Source: Wolbachia endosymbiont of Spodoptera picta (GTDB taxonomy: Bacteria > Pseudomonadota > Alphaproteobacteria > Rickettsiales > Anaplasmataceae). Taken from it: DNA of 64,000 bases. This document shows, one piece after another, positions 10,090 to 19,042 of this stretch. A program made the translations under genes and the position numbers. The DNA lies in NCBI RefSeq assembly GCF_018141665.1, contig NZ_CP067976.1, positions 124,001 through 188,000 of the forward strand. Direction: 5' to 3'. The notes under the pieces are model-generated. The model searched no databases, had not been told where the DNA came from, and worked only from the letters and a program-made list of their open reading frames with translations. Position 1 is the stretch's first letter. Each line of letters opens with the position of its first letter.

Positions 10090-10740
10090 ATGGTAGCAGT
10101 TTTAAGTGTGACAGAAGGCAAGAATAAAATGATCGTATCTGGGTTGGTTGGTGTTTCATCAACTTTAGTATTTTTGACAGTGATTCACATTGCTGCAAAG
10201 ATAGCCATTATAGTTACTGCTGCTGCAGTTACTTACGCATTACTTTCATTGCTTAATAAAGCAAGACCTAAGTCTGTTAAAACTGATGATATGTCAGAAG
10301 ATGAAGGGTATAGCAGTGTTGATGAAGGTGAAGAAAAAGATACCGTAAAAGAACCAAAAAGAACTGAAACTGAGCTAGAAGAAGAATTAAAAAATAAAAG
10401 AGCAGAAGAAGAAATGAAAAATGGACTACCTAAACATATGGATTTCAAAGGTAATTCACTTTCTAAAAGTGCTGATACTACAGATAGTCATTTCGTTTCT
10501 AGTGCTACAAATATTGTTATGGAACCTTTACCTAAACACATGGATGCACTTGGTAATCCACTTCCTGAGCAGCCACCGAGCAACCTTACCAATATAGGGC
10601 TTGGATCATCTAAAAGTACGCAGAAACTATCTGCTGCAGACTTGCTATTACAGTATGGGAATGTAAATAATGATGTGAGGAAAGTGCTAGAATGGCCAAT
10701 TACCTCAAAGGAGTTTAATGGGTTAGGGTTTAACAGGTAG
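10090..10740 (+). CDS. Hypothetical membrane protein with short C-terminal repeats
   Basis: This 216-residue protein has its own promoter and a GAGGG ribosome binding site. Residues 14-55 form one or two TM helices. The rest is acidic and probably disordered, starting with SEDEGYSSVDEGEE (69-82) and a Glu/Lys-rich helix (83-111). Two imperfect repeats follow: LPKHMDFKGNSL (113-124) and LPKHMDALGNPL (148-159). The DxGYSS motif also occurs at the C-termini of the coiled-coil proteins at 34467 and 35771. No enzymatic motif is visible. A membrane-anchored protein with a soluble tail is the most that can be said. Confidence 0.75.
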   Translation: MVAVLSVTEGKNKMIVSGLVGVSSTLVFLTVIHIAAKIAIIVTAAAVTYALLSLLNKARPKSVKTDDMSEDEGYSSVDEGEEKDTVKEPKRTETELEEELKNKRAEEEMKNGLPKHMDFKGNSLSKSADTTDSHFVSSATNIVMEPLPKHMDALGNPLPEQPPSNLTNIGLGSSKSTQKLSAADLLLQYGNVNNDVRKVLEWPITSKEFNGLGFNR

Positions 10741-10743
10741 TTG

Positions 10744-11481
10744 CTATATCAAACTCTCCATCTTATATTGAGGATCAGATGCAATGCCATACACTCTATT
10801 TGGCGGAGCAATTTTGTTCTCTATACCAAAAACTATACCTTCAATTATTGCTGTGAGTACTTTTTCAAGGTTACAATCTGCTCCAGGAACACGGTGCTCT
10901 AGGCGGCATCTTTTGGAATCGTTGCCAAAATAGGGAATTCTTATCGCAGCAGTTCTGTTATTCACTCCCCAACTAATCGTAGTTGGAGTATGAATATCTG
11001 GGTACTGAAATCTTAAATATGAATCATCATTTGGAGCAAAAAATAGCATATGTTTTTTCATCATTGCACATAATCCACCTATGCTGTGAATCAGGTGGTC
11101 ACTATATTTTTGCTTATTGCCATAAAATAAGTTATGATTATTTGAATCCATGAGGCTAACATGTACATTTAGTGCGCTGCCTGCTCTATCCAAATAAGGT
11201 TTTGCTTTAAAAGAAACATTACCCCCAAGTTTTTGTCCTACTTCAGTAAGTAATTGTTTTGCCAACTCAAAATGCATAATTAAATTATCAGAGCTCGTAT
11301 AACAGTCACTTTTTATCTCATATTGGTTTAAAGAACTCTCTTTCTCACAAAAAAATCCAAGAGAAGCTATTTTATTTTTGATGCTATTCAGAAATAAATA
11401 TTCTTTTTTTATTCCCTCAGTGTAAAACTCCAGTTCAATACCGAATACAGTATTATGACTCAAATTACTTAATATAATCAC
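10744..11481 (-). CDS. Glutamine-synthetase-like protein, catalytic part only
   Basis: The 245-residue product matches part of the catalytic domain of class I glutamine synthetase. Visible are an ExE-like start (GIELEF), the active-site segment GSALNVHVSLMD, the glutamate/ATP-site segment NRTAAIRIP and RLEHRVPGADCNLEKVLTAIIEG. Full GlnA is about 450-470 residues; here the N-terminal beta-grasp domain and C-terminal part are missing, so ligase activity in the normal dodecamer is doubtful. Start is a GTG at 11481 without a strong ribosome binding site. It could be a decayed glnA or a specialised short GS-like enzyme. The frame is intact, which argues against very recent decay. It is convergent with the gene at 10090. 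Confidence 0.8.
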   Translation of the reverse strand: MIILSNLSHNTVFGIELEFYTEGIKKEYLFLNSIKNKIASLGFFCEKESSLNQYEIKSDCYTSSDNLIMHFELAKQLLTEVGQKLGGNVSFKAKPYLDRAGSALNVHVSLMDSNNHNLFYGNKQKYSDHLIHSIGGLCAMMKKHMLFFAPNDDSYLRFQYPDIHTPTTISWGVNNRTAAIRIPYFGNDSKRCRLEHRVPGADCNLEKVLTAIIEGIVFGIENKIAPPNRVYGIASDPQYKMESLI

Positions 11482-11808
11482 AAATTTACTTCAATAAATT
11501 TATACTAAATCAGCTATATTTATACAAGTACTTTACTTATTTATCAGTAAATTTAATATCTTATTTATACATAATATATTACTATTTTTTTAATAACATA
11601 CTTCTAATCCTCGGTACAAGCGACATTTACAAATTGATTGTTTTTATTTCAAAAAAATGATCAATTTTAGTGCTTTTATACTCTTTACAACTCGTCAAAA
11701 AATCCTCATAATTTTAGGTATGTATTAAGTAGTGTTAGCTTTTTATCTTACAGTAAGCTATTGATTATCTTGCATCTTTCTGATTATTGTTCTTTCTTGG
11801 TGTGGTAT
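11482..11808. other. AT-rich intergenic region upstream of dnaA
   Basis: About 330 bases lie between the GS-like gene and the dnaA ATG. The stretch is very AT-rich with several TTATA-type tracts, and contains no gene. I see no clear run of DnaA boxes (TTATNCACA) and no strong hairpin, so it is not called as an origin. It probably carries the dnaA promoter. Confidence 0.5.
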
Positions 11809-13191
11809 ATGAACTTAACTAACCCTAAGGTTTCTACTATGTTTTTTGATCAGATTATTACAGTAACGGACCACAATGTTACTTGGGAAAAAATCCAAAA
11901 TTATCTCCATAATCTCTATGGAGAAGCAACATATAACAGCTGGCTGAGTTCACTAAGATTTATCAGCAACAGAAATGGAGAAGTTTTGTTGTCTGTGCCA
12001 ACAAGATTTATAAAGGAGTGGATTACAGTTCACTACATGGAAAAAATATTATCATTATGGCAAAGCGAAGATCAAAGTGTATGTTCTATTGATATTCAAT
12101 TAATTGAAGAAAGAAATTCAAATTCTAATACGATACTAAAAAATAGAGAGGAAAATAATCATAATCTTGGTTCACCACTAGATACCAGATTCACTTTTGA
12201 TAATTTTGTGGTAGGAAAGTCAAATGAGTTAGCATTTACAGCGGCAAAGCGTGTAGCGGAATCTATAGATCCAATATCAGGAAGCAACCCTTTATTTCTA
12301 TATGGTGGAGTGGGACTTGGTAAAACACATTTAATGCATGCTGTAGCTTGGTACATAGTCAATTCTCCGTCAGCAAAAAGAAAAGTGGTATATTTATCAG
12401 CAGAGAAATTTATGTATCAATATATTACGGCGCTGCGGAGCAAAGATATTATGTTATTTAAAGAGCAATTTAGATCAGTAGATGTATTGATGGTAGATGA
12501 TGTGCAATTTATCAGTGGTAAAGATAGTACACAAGAAGAATTTTTTCACACTTTCAATGCATTGATAGACCAAAATAAACAATTGGTTATATCAGCTGAT
12601 AGGTCTCCTAGTGATCTTGATGGAGTAGAAGAAAGAATAAAATCGCGACTTGGTTGGGGATTAGTTGCAGATATTAATGAAACAACTTTTGAATTAAGAC
12701 TTGGTATATTGCAGGCGAAAGTGGAACGAATGAATATGTATGTTCCAAAGGATGTCCTAGAATTTTTGGCAAGGAATATAAAATCCAATATAAGAGAACT
12801 AGAAGGAGCATTAAATAAGGTTGCTCATACCTCTTTAATTGGAAGAAGCATGACAGTAGAATCAGCTAGTGAGACCCTAATTGATCTTCTTAGGTCAAAT
12901 CATAGGTCAATTACAATAGAAGAAATACAGAGAAAAATAGCTGAATTTTTCAATATAAAGGTTGCAGATATGCAATCTAATAGAAGGCTTCGCAGTCTTG
13001 CGAGGCCGAGACAAATAGCTATGTATTTCGCAAAGAAGTTTACGCAAAAAAGTTTACCAGATATTGGAAGAAATTTTGGTGGTAGAGATCATGCTACTGT
13101 TATACACGCAGTCAAACAAGTGGAAAATTTCATAAGAACTGACCCAAAATTTGCTGATGAAATCAATCGATTAAAAAAGATGTTTAAGTAG
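11809..13191 (+). CDS. dnaA: Chromosomal replication initiator DnaA
   Basis: DnaA is the AAA+ ATPase that opens the origin. The 460-residue protein shows domain I (WEKIQNYLHNLYGEATYNSWLSSLR), a short linker, and the AAA+ domain with Walker A GGVGLGKTH (about residues 166-174), Walker B VLMVDDVQF and the sensor II region. The C-terminal DNA-binding domain carries the signature GGRDHATVIHAVKQVE. I chose the ATG at 11809; an ATG at 11839 or a TTG at 11761 are alternatives, and no ribosome binding site is decisive. dnaN and gyrB are not adjacent, as is usual in Rickettsiales with dispersed replication genes. Confidence 0.97.
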   Translation: MNLTNPKVSTMFFDQIITVTDHNVTWEKIQNYLHNLYGEATYNSWLSSLRFISNRNGEVLLSVPTRFIKEWITVHYMEKILSLWQSEDQSVCSIDIQLIEERNSNSNTILKNREENNHNLGSPLDTRFTFDNFVVGKSNELAFTAAKRVAESIDPISGSNPLFLYGGVGLGKTHLMHAVAWYIVNSPSAKRKVVYLSAEKFMYQYITALRSKDIMLFKEQFRSVDVLMVDDVQFISGKDSTQEEFFHTFNALIDQNKQLVISADRSPSDLDGVEERIKSRLGWGLVADINETTFELRLGILQAKVERMNMYVPKDVLEFLARNIKSNIRELEGALNKVAHTSLIGRSMTVESASETLIDLLRSNHRSITIEEIQRKIAEFFNIKVADMQSNRRLRSLARPRQIAMYFAKKFTQKSLPDIGRNFGGRDHATVIHAVKQVENFIRTDPKFADEINRLKKMFK

Positions 13192-13348
13192 CACTTTATT
13201 AATGACAACCAGGCTGTTTTCATTTTTTTGATCAAATATCTTGTTCAAGTAGATTAAGTAAATCAAAGATCATTATTAGTATAAGCTAAGAGAAAATAGC
13301 TAGTCGATTGCTTAAAAAGTATATAAAATCACAATTTAAGTAGGAACT

Positions 13349-14224
13349 ATGGCAATTAGACTTATTCCAGATAATCTTGATATAAGATTTAGTAAATATA
13401 GAAATTTGACAGCACTTGTTAGCGTTATTCTTATCATTTTTTCAATGCTTACTTTTATGCTGCGTGGAATGAATTTGGGTATAGACTTTACAGGTGGAAT
13501 TTTGATAGAGATAAAATCTTCAAGCAAGGATGATGCTATTCTCGGTATATTAAAAGAGAGTGGATTTACGATACAGAGTTCAAAAGCTGGTGATAACTTA
13601 GTTGTGCGGTTTAAAGATGAGGGAGATGAAGATAAAATTAAAAAGGTTAAAAGTATATTAGAGAGCAAATTAGGTAATTTAGTAACTTATCGCAAAATAG
13701 ATTATGTTGGTCCACAAATAGGCTCAACGCAGATATTTGAAGGGATATCAGCTATGTTAATTGCAATTATTGGAATATTTTTTTATGTTTGGCTTAGATT
13801 TAACTGGCAGTGTGGACTTGGTGGAATAATGGCACTGATCCATGATGTGATTTTAACTCTTGGCTTTATCAGTTTAACGAGTATTGAGTTTAATATTTCA
13901 TCAGTTGCAGCTCTCCTTACCGTAATTGGCTACTCAATCAATAACTCAGTGGTTATATATGATCGGATTCGAGAGTATCAAAAAAGTGGAAAAAATGCAA
14001 AAATAGGTGAAGTAGTTGATGCCAGCATTAATTCGACGCTATTTCGCACTATGTTAACTTCAGGTACTACTCTTCTTGCCGCTCTTCCTTTAGTGCTGAT
14101 TTGTACAGGTGTGGTCAGAGACTTCTGCTTAATCATTTCTTTTGGCATTGCAATCGGCACCTGTTCCGCAATATTTATCTCTGCTCCTATATTGACCTGC
14201 AGAGCGTTGATAAGTAGAGTATAG
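13349..14224 (+). CDS. secF: Protein translocase subunit SecF
   Basis: SecF pairs with SecD to use the proton gradient to pull preproteins through SecYEG. The 291-residue protein has a TM helix at about 25-45 followed by the conserved GMNLGIDFTGGILIEIK, a periplasmic P4-like domain, and five more TM helices. The SecF signature region VIGYSINNSVVIYDRIRE (about 193-210) is complete. SecD is not adjacent, so the two are encoded separately. Start is the ATG at 13349, preceded by a weak AGGA. Confidence 0.97.
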   Translation: MAIRLIPDNLDIRFSKYRNLTALVSVILIIFSMLTFMLRGMNLGIDFTGGILIEIKSSSKDDAILGILKESGFTIQSSKAGDNLVVRFKDEGDEDKIKKVKSILESKLGNLVTYRKIDYVGPQIGSTQIFEGISAMLIAIIGIFFYVWLRFNWQCGLGGIMALIHDVILTLGFISLTSIEFNISSVAALLTVIGYSINNSVVIYDRIREYQKSGKNAKIGEVVDASINSTLFRTMLTSGTTLLAALPLVLICTGVVRDFCLIISFGIAIGTCSAIFISAPILTCRALISRV

Positions 14225-14229
14225 AACGT

Positions 14230-14754
14230 TTAACTACGATATAATATTAGCTTGTTATCCCTAATAGTGAAATGAAAATATCTCAAAAAGCTCATACCAA
14301 GTAATGAATGGGACATAGAGTGAGTATTAACACTAGCGTGCACATCATTAATTAAAAAATTTCCTATTTTAACTTGAGGTATTTGAACCACTCCAGCTTT
14401 TATTTGACCTTTTGCAGTTTCATATATTTTAAAGTCTTGAATGTTTTGTAAGTTAATACCAGCATGTAACGCATCTTTTTGCGATAGAACAATATCAGTT
14501 GCTCCGGTATCAAGCAAAAACGTTATATTACGATCATTGACTTGAGCTTGAATATAAAAGTGTCCATCGTATGACTTTGTAAATTCAATACTTCCGCCAT
14601 TTTGAACCCTTCCTTTGTACGGTAGAAAAGTGCTCAGAAACCTATTGCTTAGTTTATCCCCTTGTGAATCAATAAACATTGCAGTAATGACTATTATCAG
14701 TAGCCAAATAACTAGATTTTTTGCTGCATTCATATTATTAAAATTTGAAGCCAT
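14230..14754 (-). CDS. Retropepsin-like aspartic protease, clan AA
   Basis: This 174-residue protein has an N-terminal membrane anchor (NLVIWLLIIVITAMFIDS, about 12-29) followed by a periplasmic domain. The catalytic motif FLLDTGATDIVLS is at about 83-95 and the partner segment HSLLGMSFLRYFHFTIRDNKL closes the fold. This is the TIGR02281-type single-lobe protease that must dimerise, like retroviral proteases and Rickettsia APRc. The family is conserved in Alphaproteobacteria and is membrane-anchored; substrates here are unknown. It is convergent with secF, with 5 bases between stops. Confidence 0.88.
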   Translation of the reverse strand: MASNFNNMNAAKNLVIWLLIIVITAMFIDSQGDKLSNRFLSTFLPYKGRVQNGGSIEFTKSYDGHFYIQAQVNDRNITFLLDTGATDIVLSQKDALHAGINLQNIQDFKIYETAKGQIKAGVVQIPQVKIGNFLINDVHASVNTHSMSHSLLGMSFLRYFHFTIRDNKLILYRS

Positions 14755-14867
14755 AAGAGTAAATTTTTAAGATTAGCGTTAAAAGCTATTATTAAAAATA
14801 AGTAAATTTTATTGTTTTAGTACAATATTTAATATATACTTTAAGGAGGTATGTTCGATTTAATTTC

Positions 14868-16577
14868 ATGTCAGAAGCAAAAAATTTAATTTTAGCAACA
14901 ATTCTTTCTATATTAATTATAGTATTATGGCATATTATTTATGATAATTTTCTTAACACGAGCCAAAGCCAACCATCGATTGAAAATATTGAACATATCG
15001 AATCTTCTAACGACCTTGCTCCTATGATATACCAAAATCGTTCTGAAATTATTAATTCTACTAGAGAACAGAGAGTTAATTTAACCAATAACATGCTTGA
15101 AGGATCAATTTCTCTGAAAGGTGCAAGGTTTGATGACTTAATCCTAACTAACTACCACTTAGAACCGAGTTCTTCTTCTCCACAAGTGGTGTTACTGTCA
15201 CCTGCAGAATCAAAAGATGTATATTTCGCAGAATTTGGGTGGCTCGATCCGAATGAAAAGATTAAAGTTCCAGATTCTAAAACAGTATGGCAAGCAGATA
15301 AACTCAATCAAAAAGAGGTCAATTTATTTTGGGATAATGAAAATGGCATTTTATTTAGAATGAAAATTAGCCTTGACGATAACTACATGTTTAAAGTTGA
15401 GCAAATTATTGAAAACAATACAAAAGATAATGTAGTTTTGGTTCCCTATGGTAAAATCAATCGTAAACGTGATAATATTAACGAATCCTATTGGATATCA
15501 CATGAAGGAGTACTAGGTGCATTTAACAATAAGCTAGAGGAGTGGACATATAAGGATATTTCTAAGAAGCGTTTAATAAAGGCAAGCACGAGTGGAAAAA
15601 ATTGGTTTGGTTTTGCTGATAAATACTGGCTTACAGCCATCATACCTGAGAAATCAGATAAAATAAATGTGAGCATTAAACACACGAATGTTAATAACAT
15701 TGATAAGTTTCAAGCAGATTTTGTTAGACCTTACACACACATACTCCCTGGTACAAGTGCTTCTACTCTGAACTACTTTTTTGCTGGGGCAAAGAAATTG
15801 AATTTACTTGATTCTTATAAAGACACTCTCAATATACCTTTGTTTGATAAGGCTGTAGATTTTGGTGTTCTTTATTTTATAACCAAGCCGGTGTTTTTAC
15901 TGCTTGAATATTTTAACTTTGTTTTGAAAAATTTTGGCTTAGCAATATTATTGCTAACTTTAGTAATCAAACTTTTGATGCTTCCCTTATCTAATAGATC
16001 ATATATTTCGATGTTCAAGGTGAAAAGCCTGCAGCCTGAATTAACTCGTATAAAAGAGTTGTACAAAAATGACAGCTTAAAGCAGCACAAAGAGACAATT
16101 GCGTTGTTCAAGAGAAACAATGTAAATCCAATGTCGAGCATTTTCCCTATGCTCATACAAATACCAGTATTTTTTGCTCTGTATAAAGTATTATTTGTTA
16201 CTATAGAGATGAGACACGCCCCTTTTTATTTATGGATTAAGGATCTTTCAGCTTCTGATCCAACAAACATTTTTACATTATTTGGGTTGTTTAATTATAA
16301 CTTTCCTATTTCTATAGGCATTTTACCTATAATTTTCGGCGCTACCATGATAATTCAGCAGAAGCTAAGTGAGAAAGATCAAACCAGTAAAGATGATATT
16401 CAAGTAAATGTTATGAAGTTTTTACCTTACATTTCTGTCTTTATTTTTTCTTCTTTTCCTGCCGGCCTGGTAATATATTGGATATTTAGTAATGTTATAA
16501 CTCTGGTTCAACAATCATTAATAAAGTTGCTTTTAACAAGAAAAGTGGGGATAAATGTCGAAAATACTAATAGTTAA
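14868..16577 (+). CDS. yidC: Membrane protein insertase YidC
   Basis: YidC inserts and folds inner-membrane proteins, alone or with SecYEG. At 569 residues it is full length. TM1 is at residues 7-27, a long periplasmic beta domain follows to about 330, and the C-terminal five-TM insertase core begins with FGVLYFITKPVFLLLEYF and includes LPLSNRSYISMFKVKSLQPEL and PIFFALYKVL-like segments. A strong AAGGAGG (14843-14849) lies 18 bases before the ATG, longer than ideal, and a 12-codon out-of-frame ORF (14851) overlaps the start. The last 23 bases overlap ribH, suggesting coupled translation of yidC-ribH-nusB. Confidence 0.97.
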   Translation: MSEAKNLILATILSILIIVLWHIIYDNFLNTSQSQPSIENIEHIESSNDLAPMIYQNRSEIINSTREQRVNLTNNMLEGSISLKGARFDDLILTNYHLEPSSSSPQVVLLSPAESKDVYFAEFGWLDPNEKIKVPDSKTVWQADKLNQKEVNLFWDNENGILFRMKISLDDNYMFKVEQIIENNTKDNVVLVPYGKINRKRDNINESYWISHEGVLGAFNNKLEEWTYKDISKKRLIKASTSGKNWFGFADKYWLTAIIPEKSDKINVSIKHTNVNNIDKFQADFVRPYTHILPGTSASTLNYFFAGAKKLNLLDSYKDTLNIPLFDKAVDFGVLYFITKPVFLLLEYFNFVLKNFGLAILLLTLVIKLLMLPLSNRSYISMFKVKSLQPELTRIKELYKNDSLKQHKETIALFKRNNVNPMSSIFPMLIQIPVFFALYKVLFVTIEMRHAPFYLWIKDLSASDPTNIFTLFGLFNYNFPISIGILPIIFGATMIIQQKLSEKDQTSKDDIQVNVMKFLPYISVFIFSSFPAGLVIYWIFSNVITLVQQSLIKLLLTRKVGINVENTNS

Positions 16578-16983
16578 TTCAATTTACCACACTGAAATAG
16601 CGAACCTTTTGCTTGAAGGTGCAGTTGATAGATTAAAAGAAAGTCATGCAAGCTATGACATAATTGAAGTTCCTGGTGCATTTGAGATACCAGCTACAAT
16701 TCTCTTTGCAGTAAAAAGCAAGAATGCTAATTATGACGGTTATTTAGCTCTTGGGTGCGTGATTCGCGGTGAAACTGATCATTATAAATACGTTTGTAAA
16801 GGAGTAATCGAAGGCTTAAATGAAGTTATTATGCATTATGCAATACCCCTTGGTATGGGCGTAATTACCGCTGGCAGCAAAGATAAAGCACTAATTAGAG
16901 CTGACAAAAATAAAAAGAACGTTGGTGGCCATGCAGCCTCAACTGTTTTGCATATGATAGATCTACACAATAAATTAAAATAA
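16555..16983 (+). CDS. ribH: 6,7-dimethyl-8-ribityllumazine synthase
   Basis: This is lumazine synthase, which condenses the pyrimidine and dihydroxybutanone phosphate to the riboflavin precursor. The 142-residue protein carries the expected pieces: VPGAFEIPATILFA for the substrate loop, GCVIRGETDHYKYVCKG with the phosphate-binding RGET-D-H motif, and GVITAGSKDKALIRA. The C-terminal GGHAAS motif is present. Wolbachia are known for riboflavin synthesis, and this is consistent with that. It overlaps yidC by 23 bases and nusB by one (TAATG), an unusual operon partner for yidC but the common ribH-nusB pairing. Confidence 0.96.
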   Translation: MSKILIVNSIYHTEIANLLLEGAVDRLKESHASYDIIEVPGAFEIPATILFAVKSKNANYDGYLALGCVIRGETDHYKYVCKGVIEGLNEVIMHYAIPLGMGVITAGSKDKALIRADKNKKNVGGHAASTVLHMIDLHNKLK

Positions 16984-17465
16984 TGGAGGAAAAACCAGTA
17001 GATAAAAAGTGGCGCATAAAAAGAAGTACGGCAAGATTTCTTGCTGTACAAATTGCTTATTCAAATATTTTTGTAAGTTACAACAAAAGCACTTTTAAAT
17101 TGGAAAATTGTGAGCTTAAGGACTACATAAGGACGTTGAAAGATATATTTGAATGTGAAGAATTTGAACATCAGTTCTTAGAAAACTTGTTATGTAAAGT
17201 TATAAAAAGCAGTGAAGAATATGATAAAATAATAGAGTCTTATTTACACCCAAGCTGGTCACTTTCACGATTAAATCTTATAAGCTTATCTATTTTGCGT
17301 ATTGCAGTATGTGAGTTAATTGATTTTGATACACCAGCACCAATTGTTATTAATGAATATACTAACATTGCATCTGATTTACTTGATGCTCCAAACAAAA
17401 TTGGCTTTATTAATGGGTTGTTAGATAAGGTAAAGGATGCAGTCAGACTAAATAAAAATCCTTAG
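16983..17465 (+). CDS. nusB: Transcription antitermination factor NusB
   Basis: NusB binds BoxA RNA with NusE and supports rRNA transcription. The 160-residue all-helical protein starts with the conserved RSTARFLAVQIAYSNIF and ends with the family signature: LSILRIAVCELIDFDTPAPIVINEYTNIA and FINGLLDKV. The ATG overlaps the ribH stop as TAATG, so translation is coupled. The stop lies 15 bases before a MITE (17480). Confidence 0.93.
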   Translation: MEEKPVDKKWRIKRSTARFLAVQIAYSNIFVSYNKSTFKLENCELKDYIRTLKDIFECEEFEHQFLENLLCKVIKSSEEYDKIIESYLHPSWSLSRLNLISLSILRIAVCELIDFDTPAPIVINEYTNIASDLLDAPNKIGFINGLLDKVKDAVRLNKNP

Positions 17466-17479
17466 TAACTTCTCGTAAG

Positions 17480-17762
17480 GTATTCGTTCAGTAGGGTGGC
17501 AAAATAAGATAGAAAAGACAGCTATAGAAATAAATGGTGTTATCCAATATGATGGCAGTGCTCTTTTTTCTGTCATCCCAGTGCTTGACACTGGGATCGA
17601 GATTGCAAGTAATGCATTCGGTTTGGTAAGTATGGATTTTGCGTTATAGAATGAAACACTTTTGGTAAATTTATCAAGAAAACTGGATCCCAGTGTCAAG
17701 CACTGGGATGATACCACTTTTGCTTCGATATTTACACATTAGTCATACATCTGAACGGATAC
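17480..17762. repeat. MITE-like repeat, GTTCAG/CTGAAC ends, copy 2
   Basis: This 283-bp element begins GTATTCGTTCAG and ends CTGAACGGATAC. The outer ~60 bases on each side match copy 1 (1496-1656), while the middle is longer and holds two copies in opposite orientation of the CCCAGTGTCAAGCACTGGG palindrome (about 17576-17595 and 17690-17709). The outer bases are consistent with TA at both ends. It lies between the convergent genes nusB and the 17839 gene. Confidence 0.85.
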
Positions 17763-17802
17763 TTTGAGACAGCTTCTATAATAAGCTTAAATAACTAACA
17801 CT

Positions 17803-17838
17803 AAAAAATGAAGGGCAGGCTTATTTAGTCTACCCCTT
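17803..17838 (-). terminator. Probable terminator after the 17839 gene
   Basis: On the minus strand, directly after the stop codon, AAGGGG-TAG pairs with CTGCCCTT across an ~11-base loop, with one bulge. The run CATTTTTTAG follows. This has the form of a Rho-independent terminator with an imperfect stem. Confidence 0.5.
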
Positions 17839-18396
17839 TTATACTTGTCTGGATAATGATCTTTCTTTCTCTTGTTGCTCAATTTCTGGTGATCTAATAA
17901 TTGAGCTTGGCACAAGTTTAATGATGAGTTCTTTAGGACCATTTTCTTCAACGCCTAAACCTAACGTTTCTAACTTTTTTCTATATTCATCTATTAATTC
18001 ATACTCACCTTGATCATTTTTTCTTCCTAATGAATTTATCTTTAATAATCCATCATTGTTATCCATTTCCTTACTTGTAGCAGTAATGTAGTAACTGTTA
18101 CTTTCTAAGCTAAAATATATAAGATACTCATCGGAGATAACACTGCCATCTTGATTCTTATTTTGGTTGTGTTTTTTGATATACTCAAAATCTTCATTTT
18201 TTACTTTCACAAATAGATCTTTTTTATTCATTATAATAACAATGTTCAGAGTTTTAGGCTCAGATATTTTATTGTTTTTGATGATGGAATATATTGCTAA
18301 ACTAACCAATGCAACGGCAACAGTTGCAAGTAGACTCATTCCAAGTGGTGTAGCTGCAAAAACTGCAAGTGGCGCTAAAATCGAAGTTGAAGACAC
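17839..18396 (-). CDS. Hypothetical membrane protein, N-terminus interrupted by a stop
   Basis: The open part of 185 codons (first codon GTG at 18396) encodes a hydrophobic segment at 12-38 and a soluble domain with no recognised motif. The same frame stays open upstream to 18489 and would add KKHRHKTNIALAALTSL plus a second TM helix. It is then broken by TAA at 18490-18492, which is codon 4 after an ATG at 18501 with a good AAGAGG ribosome binding site. The natural gene is therefore very likely 17839-18501 with a nonsense mutation. Either a weak internal start is used now or the gene is decaying. Confidence 0.6.
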   Translation of the reverse strand: MSSTSILAPLAVFAATPLGMSLLATVAVALVSLAIYSIIKNNKISEPKTLNIVIIMNKKDLFVKVKNEDFEYIKKHNQNKNQDGSVISDEYLIYFSLESNSYYITATSKEMDNNDGLLKINSLGRKNDQGEYELIDEYRKKLETLGLGVEENGPKELIIKLVPSSIIRSPEIEQQEKERSLSRQV

Positions 18397-18580
18397 CCAA
18401 TATGGAGCTGAAAGTGTTGTTACTGCACCTATGACGCATAGAGAAGTAAGTGCTGCAAGTGCAATGTTTGTTTTGTGACGGTGTTTTTTTTAAATTGACA
18501 TAATTTCCTCTTAAAATAAGTTAATAATATATTAATATTATATATCAAAAAATCAATACAGTCAACTTACATATAATGAA

Positions 18581-19042
18581 CTACCTACCGCTTGAGCCAA
18601 AGCCCCCTTCATTGCGGACGGTTTCTTCTGTGCAGAATTCTTCTCTGTCATCCCAAATTACCTGAGATACAGGAGTGATGAGGATTTGTGCGATTCTCTC
18701 TCCTCTTTTTATTTCATATGGCTGATTACTTAGATTGATTAGGCAAACTTTAACTTCACCTCGATAATCGGAGTCTATAGTGCCCGGAGAATTTAAGACA
18801 GTGATTCCATGTTTTGCAGCAAGCCCAGAACGTGGGCGAACTTGTCCTTCAAAACCGTTTGGTATTGCAATCACAATGCCAGTTGGAATAAGTAACCTTT
18901 CAAGTGGATTTAAAATAATAGAGTCGTCCAATGCAGCATAAAGATCCATACCAGCACTCTGCATAGTTGCATAACAGGGAAGAGGCAGGCTTTCGCCATG
19001 TGATAACTTTTTTATTTCTACTTTAATTTTATCTCTTTGCAT
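18581..19042 (-). CDS. dut: dUTP diphosphatase
   Basis: dUTPase hydrolyses dUTP to dUMP and PPi, limiting uracil in DNA and supplying dTMP synthesis. All five motifs of the trimeric family are present in 153 residues: AGMDLYAAL (30-38), PRSGLAAKHG, the catalytic-Asp motif GTIDSDYRGEVKV, RGERIAQILI and the C-terminal GGFGSSGR. Length and motif order are normal. It is a single gene with no operon partners close by on the same strand. Confidence 0.97.
   Translation of the reverse strand: MQRDKIKVEIKKLSHGESLPLPCYATMQSAGMDLYAALDDSIILNPLERLLIPTGIVIAIPNGFEGQVRPRSGLAAKHGITVLNSPGTIDSDYRGEVKVCLINLSNQPYEIKRGERIAQILITPVSQVIWDDREEFCTEETVRNEGGFGSSGR

Noticed and set aside
11482..11808. Replication origin next to dnaA
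   Set aside because: No cluster of DnaA boxes is visible, and dnaN/gyrB are absent. In Wolbachia the described origin is not beside dnaA.
14851..14889. Leader peptide before yidC
   Set aside because: The 12-codon ORF starts only one base after the AAGGAGG and shows no regulatory codon run; spacing is unsuitable.
17448..17717. 89-codon minus-strand ORF over the MITE
   Set aside because: It lies almost wholly in copy 2 of the repeat and has no ribosome binding site or protein-like composition.
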